DNA from: Seminavis robusta
Taxonomy: Eukaryota; Bacillariophyta; Bacillariophyceae; Naviculales; Naviculaceae
NCBI GenBank assembly: GCA_903772945.1
Contig: CAICTM010001555.1
Span: forward strand, 1 to 26,996
DNA: 26,996 nucleotides
Direction: 5' to 3'
This document shows, piece by piece, positions 19,501-26,996 of this stretch (the first letter of the stretch is position 1; each line of letters opens with the position of its first letter). The position numbers and the translations under genes were made by a program. The notes below the pieces were generated by a model. That model had not been told where the DNA came from. It worked only from the letters and a program-made list of their open reading frames with translations, and did not search any database.

Positions 19501-19733
19501 TGGTGGCAGTACATTTCCCGCCGGATGCCCGCCGCGAAAGTCGAGGTGCATCAGGCAGGGTCAGGGTTTCGGGACTTGCAACATCCGCCGAGGACAAGTC
19601 GGCGCTTTCGACAGCTCATTTCTCACGACCATCGCATGTTTCAACAGTGCAGTCCGATGGATCTGCAATGACTCAGTCGGCCGTTTCGGCCTTGACGCAG
19701 TCGAATCGTCACTCCCTTGTGACGGTGCATTAG
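16571..19733 (+). CDS. Class C (GABA-B-like) G-protein-coupled receptor, four exons
   Basis: Exons are 16571-18342, 18437-18863, 18939-19280 and 19371-19733, joining in frame to 967 aa. I start at ATG 16571; the earlier in-frame TTG is not needed. Residues 1-23 are a signal peptide. Residues ~81-586 are an ANF-receptor/periplasmic-binding-like domain (IVGPYNEIPATE at 171-182; FSGASGTVQFGDGYPGSRMG at 555-574). It has several N-x-S/T sites and no cysteine-rich linker, as in GABA-B receptors. Seven hydrophobic segments follow at about 639-664, 670-697, 710-731, 753-774, 801-824, 836-860 and 868-896. Family marks include CKAVPWL at the third helix, LWRV at its inner end and FVPK (887-890) in the seventh. 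The cytoplasmic tail (~70 aa) is Ser-rich. An acidic insert (349-396) interrupts the ligand-binding domain. The ligand is unknown; GABA or glutamate is only a family analogy. Confidence 0.88.
18343..18436 (+). other. GPCR intron 1 (94 bp, GT-AG)
   Basis: The donor is TTCAG|GTGTGT and the acceptor GCTCGCAG|TGATC. This join restores the frame as ...PSGFF-S-DLYTVSEVRN..., leading into the transmembrane part. The competing acceptor at 18456 would break the frame. Retention gives a stop at 18437-18439. Confidence 0.8.
18864..18938 (+). other. GPCR intron 2 (75 bp, GT-AG)
   Basis: The donor is ACAAAG|GTATGG and the acceptor CTTTGTAG|CTTTGG, phase 0. It joins NCLFTK to LWRVNR at the inner end of the third helix, which recreates the family's 'F.K.WRV' pattern. 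Confidence 0.88.
19281..19370 (+). other. GPCR intron 3 (90 bp, GT-AG)
   Basis: The donor is TGCCAG|GTAAGG and the acceptor CTTTGCAG|GTCATT, phase 0. It joins two halves of the sixth helix (LMLVQCQ and VIVVSVPML). Confidence 0.88.
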
Positions 19734-20005
19734 CTGGCTTGTGCTGGGACGCAAGCTCTGGTGCTACCGGTGCGAGGACCCAAGGCAACAGCCTGAAATC
19801 AAGAATGAACCGTAGCCTTCTGCTAGCACATCGGATGGCTGAAGGTGACTTCACCGGTATTGGCATAGCTTCCATCAGCTAGATCTTGCTGGCTAGCCAG
19901 CTATCCCATTTCATGTGCTGAAGGCTCAAAAGTTGCAAACCTGAACTGGTTCCGTACCTGCGCAGTAACGACGAAAGCACCAAGGGTGCACTAGCCTTAT
20001 GGAAA

Positions 20006-20240
20006 TGCAGCGTGGCTGATGGTAGTAGAATCCTGGAAGATTGCTTCACAGGGATTGTTGTCCAGTGATCTTTGGACCGCCAGCCAGGTGCCTCCGGTGC
20101 CATCAGTTCACAATACCCACAACTTGCAAAAATGCATGAATTGTTCGGTACAATAGCAGATGGAGGAAAGAGGAGTCCTGCCCTTTTGGGAGTGCAGCAT
20201 GGCTGATGGTAGTAGAACCAAGGAAGATATTGCTTCACCG
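20006..20240 (+). repeat. Imperfect direct repeat, offset 187 bp
   Basis: TGCAGCGTGGCTGATGGTAG at 20006 and TGCAGCATGGCTGATGGTAG at 20193 start two related segments of about 45 bp that both continue ...TAGAA...GGAAGAT...TTGCTTCAC. A weaker third relative (GGATGGCTGAAGGTGACTTCACCGG) lies near 19833, just after the receptor stop codon. Confidence 0.6.
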
Positions 20241-20850
20241 GTATTGGCGTTTTCGACTTCAGATCTAGTGGTCCGCTGACTGCAGTTAGCACAGTGTCCA
20301 AAGCTTGAACGCACCGCTTTGGCACGTTAGCACCAAGCCCCCAGTTGGCTCCCACTGCCTAACTTTTAGCTTTTAGGGCGATGTCGGGTGCTGTAGATAG
20401 CTACGGTACATTAGTGTGGATGAACGCGTACAACTGCCAAGGTTCCAGGTTGCTCCTAGCTAGCCTCCTACCTTCTACGTGTTTCATACTGGCAAAGTTG
20501 ATAAGCCCATGCGCCCAATGCACAATGCAGAACCATTGAGCATGCAGTTTTCCTAGATCTAGATGCTGGGCATAGCGGTACGAAGTGGTACATGTAGTTA
20601 TGTAGTCTACGTGTATGTGTGCTTTTAAAAGGCTCTCCGACGCTCCGAGTACAGGAAACGCCATGAGCCCTCCCTTCTGGAGTACGTACTATGGCATATT
20701 TAGTACTGTAAAGTTGCACCATCTCAGCTGCCATCCGGCACCAGTATCAAATCGATACCGGTACGAAATTAGACTGTCCTCACATAGATTATCCTCCTTT
20801 TTCAGCTGTCGAGAACAGAAAAACGGTGTAGACTGTCCTCAACTAATCTG

Positions 20851-21020
20851 CTTTGGCTCCCACTCTCCCACTGTCTACTAGCTAGAGCTCTCGTAGCTGG
20901 AACAGATGGCAGTTGTCTTCGGTTTTTGCGCGTTGTCTCTTGCATTCTTTGGCGGTCAGCGTCATTGGCTAATGGAGCAGCTGCTTGGATAATCTTTGGC
21001 TCCCACTGTACTAGCTAGAA
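20851..21020 (+). repeat. Short direct repeat CTTTGGCTCCCACT...CTAGCTAGA
   Basis: CTTTGGCTCCCACT occurs at 20851 and again at about 20994, each followed within 10-25 bp by CTAGCTAGA. The two are about 143 bp apart. Nearby GACTGTCCTCA is also doubled (20772 and 20831). This is non-coding. Confidence 0.5.
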
Positions 21021-22117
21021 TCGCTGTTGGCTGGAAAGCTGTTTTTCCTTGATCCTGGAGACTTTGCGGTCTGCAGTTCATGCGCATGTAGATGCATGAA
21101 AACAACCATTAGATCAGCCACTGTCGGTACTCTCACACACAATAGAGCTTCCGACGGCCTGTCTGTCCACTGCCTGTCGCCTTAACGATTATCCGTGACG
21201 TATCCACCATCAAGAATCCTCCCAAGCGTCTTGTCTTAGAATGCATTGGCAGATCCATCCACCAAAGCTTTGATATTGTATCTAGCCATCCGTCGGTTCC
21301 TGTATGTGTGCTGCCTATCGATGTGGATGCTTCAGATTGGTACAGTCTAGTATGTGGGGCAGACACAGGCTATGCCTGAACTGGATGCTGCAGATGGTGC
21401 GTACCTCTTCGCTAGCACAGCGTGGTGCTTCAGGTCACGATGTTCAGCACAAAGTTGCTATTAATAGGCCCATCGGCCTCCCGAATGACAACAAGCTCTT
21501 CTCGGCTAGGCTTCCATGAACTTCGCTACTAGCACTGCACCGGCCATCAATAACTCCAACCAACACGGGATGAAAGCCCACCTCGGTTGAACCTGGCTTC
21601 TGCGCCGCCTTGTTTGGAGTCGTTGAGAACAGAAAAGATAAATTATTGCAAGGACGGTCTACTGGGAGCAATGGCTTCTTTAAGCCATCTAAAGGACAAT
21701 TTTGAGATGGCCCTGAATTTTCAAAAGATCTATAAACAGAATCTGATATACCCTGTTCTCCTTACCAATGAGTCACACAGTCTCACAAAATAATAGTCTC
21801 CGATTGACCAAGCCAAATTCCCACCTTGACTTGACTCGACCCGGTTGAACATGCAAACACAGATAGATGGATTTACGGAATAACTTCGCTTACAACACCC
21901 AGAACTCAAGGCAAATACAAATGGATGAACCTCGCTATCAACCACCAGACCACCAGGAAGGATAAAACCGGAGACTTCATAAAATAAACTCAAAGAAACT
22001 TGTCAGCTCCTCACCCGACTAGCTTGCTACGGTAGCTACCAGTTAGAACGCGACACTATTTTAGCGGACAGCACTTCGCACTTCGCGTCAAAGATCAACA
22101 CAAGAAAACACACAACG

Positions 22118-24157
22118 ATGAATCCCACAACAAGTATTAATACAGAAAGGCAATTGCCAATCTACGGCAGCTACGAAGAGGCTATGGTTGGTGGCTGCTC
22201 CCGTGACAAGCGCTTTGCTGGCATCAAGTCTAATCTTCATCAGAGCCAACAAAGTATCCCTCGCGGATCGATCAAGTTCTCTGCCAACAACTTTGTTACC
22301 CAGAGCAGTGACTCGTTCTATAAACATTACGAGACATTAGAGCTCCTGGGGGAGGGAGCCTATGGAGAGGTTTACGTTTGCCGGCATCGAGAGACTGGCA
22401 TCCAACGAGCCGTCAAGATTTTGCAAGTGGAAAGCGACAAAGAAGCCAGATCTGTGCAGCGCGAGTTCAACATCCTGCGAGATATCGATCATCCGAATCT
22501 CCTCAAAATCTATCAGCTGTACGAAGAAGAAGGGACTGATACCTTCTACATTGTGTCGGATCTCTACCAGGGCGGTGAACTCTACGATGAGATTGAAGAA
22601 TGGGGGAGTTTTGCAGAAGAAGATGCTGCTGCTATTATGAACCAAGTTTTGTCCTGTATCAACTACTGCCACACTAATGGTATTTGTCACCGGGATCTCA
22701 AGCCCGAGAACATCCTATTAGCCGACGATGAGATGCACCTGGATGACATCAAAATCATTGACTTTGGGTTGGCAAGGAAGTTTGACGACTACTCCAAGGC
22801 CACCTTCAGGGACCAAGTGGGCTCTTCGTATTACATGGTAAGTACCGATACGGCAAATAAATGTGGTGGGAGTTCAAATCATGATGAAGAACTACGGTAT
22901 GCTCACTGGTTGGCCTGCTTATTCATTCGCTTCGATACGTAGGCACCAGAAGTCTTGAACAGGAAGTACGGACCAAAATGTGACGTTTGGTCTGCCGGGG
23001 TAGTTGCTTTCATGCTCTTGTGCGGGGAAGCTCCATTTGATGGCGATTCGATTGAGGAAATCATGGAAGCCATCAATATTGGAGAGTATTCCTTTGATCA
23101 CCCTGATTTTGAGAACGTCTCCGATGATGCACTGGACTTTGTGCAGTGGCTCCTCATCTATAATGCCTACGAACGCCCCACGGCGGCAGAAGCTCTCAAG
23201 CACCCGTGGTTAGAGCAAGCTAGAAAAAATTCCTCCAAGGAGCTCAAGAAAAGGAAGAAGGCCAACCAGGCCGCCAAATACCTCGGCAACTTGCAGGACT
23301 TCCATGCTGACAGCAAGCTGAAACAAGTGACATGTGCCTTCATTGGAAGTCAGCTCGTTACGAAGCAAGAAAAGGATATTATTGATGAGATGTTTCGCAT
23401 GATGGATAAAGATTGCAAAGGAGAGCTTTCCATAGAGGACCTCAAGTACGGGTTCAAAGAGATTCTGAGGAAAGAGATCAGTGACGATGAAGCGGAAGAT
23501 ATCTTTCATCGAGTCAACTACAGTGCCTCTGGAAGGCTTCAGTACTCGGAGTTCTTAGTGGCGTCAATTGAACTTGATGAAGCCAGGCTCCGGGCCGCCT
23601 TCAAGGACTTTGGCAAAGGCGCAGACTTTTTGACCGCTGCCGATCTCGAAGAAGCAATTTCAATGAAAGAGGGATCTGGCGCTGTCGTTGAGAAGATCAT
23701 GGATCAAATCGACACAAACCACGACGGCCACATCGCCTTTGACGAGTTCAAGACTGCCATGGCGTCGTCACCACCCTTGGTGTCTCCGTCGGGACGATAC
23801 ACTTTCAGCGGAATCTTCACTGCTACAAGCAGCAGCAGACGAAGGAGTTCCTCCGGAAGGAGACCGAGTATTCGAAGGACCAGCCGCATCGAAAGGGAGC
23901 TAGACGATCTCAAGGCATTCTCCGAACTGACGAAGATCGACACGAAGATCGACACGGCTACTCCCAAGCAAGTGGCAGTCCCAGACCAACCGAACCCAAG
24001 GTCCAAAGGGATTGACGGCATGTTGCAATCGCTTCGTTCGGCATTGTTTCAGCAGAAGAAGCCCATGGACATCCAGACGAAACAAGACTGCAGTCCACCC
24101 CCATCCATTGCTAACGGACGTGCTGGGAGTCCACATCGTGCAACAGCTGCTCAATGA
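22118..24157 (+). CDS. Calcium-dependent protein kinase (CDPK), two exons
   Basis: Exons 22118-22837 and 22943-24157 join to 644 aa. The kinase domain spans about 71-330: glycine loop GEGAYGEV (78-85), lysine RAVK (K100), helix-C glutamate E116, HRDLKPEN (191-198, catalytic D193), IDFG (D215) and APE (241-243, immediately after the intron). A basic junction (336-380, KELKKRKKANQAA) fits the autoinhibitory/calmodulin-like linker of CDPKs. Four EF-hand positions follow. The first (395-406, DKDCKGELSIED) and fourth (497-508, DTNHDGHIAFDE) have good calcium ligands; the second (432-443) lacks most acidic ligands and the third (around 463-475) is degenerate. The ~130-aa C-terminal extension has RRxS-type sites (540-554). 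There is no Gly at position 2, so no N-myristoylation. It is predicted to be a soluble Ser/Thr kinase activated by calcium. Confidence 0.93.
22838..22942 (+). other. CDPK intron (105 bp, GT-AG)
   Basis: The donor is ACATG|GTAAGT and the acceptor ATACGTAG|GCACCA, phase 0. It separates SSYYM from APEVL in the activation segment. Retention would add in-frame residues and then a stop, removing the kinase C-lobe and the EF hands. Confidence 0.92.
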
Positions 24158-25051
24158 AAGAAAGAGGAGTGGGCAGACAGGGTTTCAATAAAAGATTAGC
24201 TGGAAATATCTTAAGAAGTTCATAAAGTTGATATCACAAAGGAGACACTACTTTGAAGTGTAAGGATGTTCAGGATCTTCATCCGTGCTCTTACCACATC
24301 TATAGTTTGCTACTTCTTCCACCTATTTCCATCAGATCACCGTCACCGGTGGGGAAGTCCTTGCTTGTCGGCTCTTGGGGTTTAGGCATATCGGCTTTCT
24401 GCCACCAACCTGTAGCTGGAGATTAGCTGGAGAAAGAACGTGCCCATACAGATTCCCTCCGGGCTCGACAGAGTTGGGGTCTGGAGTCCCCCCCTGACAA
24501 CCTCGGATTGTCTGGAAGAAAACCGGACACATCTTGACCCAGTGATTGTTGTCCGCACCAGAAGGCTTGGATTGGAAGGATCCATTGATGCGGCTGGCCA
24601 ACGTTGTTATATTCTGATCAAAGGAGCCAAATTGCAGTGTCAACTTCAATCCGAACAGGATCTTCAACAATCATTCATTGAAGGATTGAATCCAGAGAAT
24701 CATTCCATCAAATGTCAATTCATCGAGAGCTGGCGGGACAGAGCTTGTTCCGTGCCCTTACGATTGGCTCTTTCTCCACCTTTTCCCATCCGCATACAGT
24801 TCCCCTAGTCTAGTTGTTGGAGGCATTGCTGATCGCAACAGAACCGAAACGGACTTGTTTCAGGACGGTTTGTGACGGGTAACATTGCCAATTCGAGATG
24901 CACGACTGGATCATTGGTGTCTCCTTCCACATTTTTTGCTCTTCAACGGTCCTCAGGAAGGTACCGGTGGGAAACACACACCAAAAATGTTCCCACTCCT
25001 CCATCTTGGCCACAGTACAGTACTTGCTGTCGGATTGAAAACGAAGAAACG
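24158..25051. other. Intergenic between CDPK and GH72 genes
   Basis: AATAAA at 24187-24192, 30 bp after the CDPK stop, is a plausible polyadenylation signal. The 122-codon open frame at 24440-24808 contains no ATG at all and no motif, so I do not call it. ACAGTACAGTACTTG lies just upstream of the GH72 start. Confidence 0.4.
24187..24192 (+). promoter_or_regulatory. Candidate polyadenylation signal of the CDPK gene
   Basis: This is an AATAAA hexamer 30 bp after the stop codon. Whether it is used cannot be told from sequence, and diatom signals are often degenerate. Confidence 0.35.
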
Positions 25052-26663
25052 ATGAAGCTCTCTACCTTAGCTGCCCTTTTCTTGTTGCATCTATCGTCCG
25101 TTCGTGGACAAACATGTGAAGGTACGGAAAAGAAGCAAAGATCGGGTGTTTGTGTGGCTCTTTCATGCTAACTAACGCTGTCTGTTCCTCCCAGACTTTG
25201 CCCCTCCCGCCGAGATTCATGGTCGCAAGTTCTTCAGTTCCTATTCCGGTGACTACCTTGCCATCAAGGGTATTAGCTACTATCCTCGTCCCAATGAAGG
25301 TGACCTTACAGTGACCAACTCGATTGACTTTTTCACCGAAGAGTACCGATCCATCTGGGAACGAGATATCGAGGAATTCAAGGACCTGGGAGTCAATGCT
25401 ATCCGCATTTATGCAGTTGATCCAGGCAAGAACCATGATGGCTTTATGTGCGCTCTCAAAGCAGCAGGTACGTAAGGAGTGAGGTGGGAGCGACCCTCGT
25501 TGTCTGTATCAATGACATCATCTCTAAGAACTTTGCAAACCCTGCCTGTCCGTTCTTTTTTAGGAATCTATGTCATTGTGGGCCTGGCTGCAGAATGCTT
25601 CAACTGTGCCATTACTTCCGATGCTCCTCCTTTGTGTTACCCAGCCGAGTTGAAGAGGCGGGGAGAATTCATCATCCAGCAGTTTGCCAAGTACGAGAAT
25701 GTCTTGGCATTTAGTGCTGGAAACGAAGTGTCTCTCCACCGAACTAGTCACTCGACGGAAAATGCTCCCTGTCAGAAGAAGTTTATCAGGGACATGAGAG
25801 CCTATGTCCAACGCTGTTCCGACTCGATGCGAAAAATACCAATTGGAGTCATCAAGGCAGATGTGGAGCGAGAGAACAAGGCTCTATACTATAACTGCCG
25901 TTCCGACCCTGATGACGAGCTAGAGAATGCTGATTTCATTGGCATCAACTCATACCTCCACTGCGATGGCGCAGCCACTGGTATTGATGAGCTGGTGGGG
26001 TACAGCAAACTCTTGGAGGACTATGAATCCTTTGGAATGACAGTGCCAGTCCTATGGACAGAGTTTGGTTGCCTCAATGAGTCCTTTGAGGAAGTGGAAG
26101 GGTACGAAACCCAACGCAACTTTCTTCAAGTGGAGGCATTGTACTCCAAGACTTATCGAGAAGAGTTTGCCGGTGGCTTTGTCTTTGAGTATTCCACGGA
26201 AAAGTCCATGGCTCAAGATGAGAGCCCCTATCCCTTTGACACATTTGGGCCCGACAACTGGGGTGTTGGTCATTTCGAACCAGAAAACTGTGATGATGTT
26301 ACGACACCTTGTGAGTACGAGCGGTTCCCCGAGTGGTACAACTTGGCGGAAAAGTACGCTGCGGTGGATACGTCGGATGAGCCGAACAAGTTGTTCTACG
26401 AACGAGAATGGAATGATCCGGTGCCACCAACTTGTCCCGATGAATTCCCACCGTTGGATTCGTTTGCTTGGCCCAGTGAGCTTGTTCCGCAGCTGCCACA
26501 GGAATGCCCTGTAGAGATGCCAGTCTTCTGTGCGGGTGTGCCACTGGAGTGCAACGTTGTGACGTTGCCGCCAGTTTCGTCTGCGCCAGTTTCTTGCCGA
26601 TGGATCGTAACATTGACACTTGGAACAGCCATTGGGCAAGCACTGTTGGCCCTACTCGTGTGA
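25052..26663 (+). CDS. GH72-like beta-1,3-glucanosyltransferase, secreted and probably GPI-anchored, three exons
   Basis: Exons 25052-25121, 25195-25467 and 25564-26663 join to 480 aa. Residues 1-19 are a signal peptide (ends SSVRG, then QTCEDF). The catalytic part (~30-310) carries Gas1/GH72-type marks: IKGISYYPRP (47-56), WERDIEEFKDLGVNAIRIYA (78-97), DPGKNHDGFM (99-108), GIYVIVGL (115-122), FSAGNEV with likely acid/base E169, and LWTEFGC with likely nucleophile E281. Cysteines are numerous, as expected outside the cell. The C-terminal third is Pro/Cys-rich, without an X8/CBM43 pattern that I can identify. The last ~20 residues (IVTLTLGTAIGQALLALLV) are hydrophobic after a small-residue stretch (VSSAPVS), typical of a GPI-attachment signal. 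The family cuts and re-joins beta-1,3-glucan chains; here the substrate could be wall or mucilage callose-like glucan (inference). Confidence 0.87.
25122..25194 (+). other. GH72 intron 1 (73 bp, GT-AG)
   Basis: The donor is GTGAAG|GTACGG and the acceptor TCCTCCCAG|ACTTTG, phase 1 (Asp24 is split). A branch-point-like CTAAC sits about 25 bp before the acceptor. It separates the signal peptide from the mature protein. Confidence 0.85.
25468..25563 (+). other. GH72 intron 2 (96 bp, GT-AG)
   Basis: The donor is GCAGCAG|GTACGT and the acceptor TTCTTTTTTAG|GAATC with a pyrimidine-rich tract, phase 1 (Gly115 is split). The join gives ALKAAGIYVIVGL, matching the family pattern. Confidence 0.9.
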
Positions 26664-26996
26664 ATGCAAGTGTGGTCGAGCTACGATCCCCCCAAGCACA
26701 TAGTCAATGCATAGATGATACACATAAAATAATTGATGAACAGACAGTTTTGTATTCTCAGAAGCTCATATTCCGGTTCCTTTTGCGACTACTACTAGTA
26801 GCAGATCGTCGCACAGGCTACTGCAGGCCGTCATAGCAGCAGGTTCGCTTCTAGCCAGCAGCCCAGCTTTCACAGGACTATGCCCTGAAAGATGAGGAAC
26901 CCTCTGTCATTCAAAGACAACCACGAACTCCAAGGGATGATTCTTGGGATCAGTACTCATACAGCAGTCGCTCCTTTCAAACACTGTATCAAGATG
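26664..26996. other. 3' flank at window end, no gene seen
   Basis: ACATAAAATAATTG near 26722 could include a weak polyadenylation signal for the GH72 gene. The rest has no credible open frame. Confidence 0.35.

Larger units (their letters stand above)
19734..22117. other. Repeat-bearing intergenic region before the CDPK
   Basis: No intact gene is seen in about 2.4 kb. Direct repeats lie at 20006-20050 and 20193-20240, and near 20851 and 20994. Around 21146-21376 a 77-codon + strand frame without an ATG looks somewhat protein-like and may be a decayed coding fragment. The 158-codon - strand frame at 19879-20355 is created by the direct repeats and has no motif. Confidence 0.4.

Noticed and set aside
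19358..19882. 174-codon + strand frame overlapping the last GPCR exon
   Set aside because: It is out of frame with the receptor, whose own frame gives the helix sequence and the FVPK motif.
19879..20355. 158-codon - strand frame
   Set aside because: It spans the direct repeats, which explain its internal similarity. It has no family motif.
24440..24808. 122-codon + strand frame between CDPK and GH72
   Set aside because: It contains no ATG anywhere and no recognisable motif. It could only be an internal exon, and nothing supports flanking exons.

Overview
The window looks like nuclear DNA of a stramenopile alga, most likely a pennate diatom. This is an inference from gene content: a class C (GABA-B-like) seven-helix receptor, a calcium-dependent protein kinase (CDPK), a GPI-anchored GH72-type glucanosyltransferase, an LRR protein ending in a 'KLNxNGR' motif, short GT-AG introns (73-105 bp), and long intergenic stretches with decayed repeats. 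No rRNA, tRNA, CRISPR or bacterial operon structure was seen. All seven genes I can support lie on the + strand.

Layout. 1-3230 is non-genic and repeat-bearing. It ends in a cluster of about eleven copies of a 16-bp palindrome (TGATTCTTAAGAATCA) just upstream of a single-exon LRR-like gene (3232-4986). After about 2.4 kb without a credible gene comes a large tandem duplication: unit 1 at 7403-10617 and unit 2 at 10636-14218, nearly identical by eye. Each unit carries a promoter region, one orphan low-complexity gene and a GC-richer minisatellite-like tail. The orphan gene in unit 1 (8147-9004) is intact. The unit 2 copy has lost one base and keeps only an ORF from an internal Met (11454-12236). 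Unit 2 also has about 370 bp more of the tail repeats.

An acidic orphan gene follows (14775-15926). Next is a four-exon class C GPCR (16571-19733, 967 aa predicted), then 2.4 kb of repeat-bearing intergenic DNA. Then come a two-exon CDPK (22118-24157, 644 aa) and a three-exon secreted, probably GPI-anchored GH72 family enzyme (25052-26663, 480 aa). The window ends in apparent 3' flank.

How they may work together. The GPCR (surface sensing) and the CDPK (calcium response) could act in related signalling, and the GH72 enzyme would remodel beta-1,3-glucan outside the cell. The sequence itself shows no functional link between them. The orphan proteins in the middle share a hydrophobic-core-plus-acidic motif resembling SUMO-interacting motifs, which is the most testable hint about their role. 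Exon joins were worked out by hand from splice consensus, reading frame and family motifs; no transcript evidence was available.
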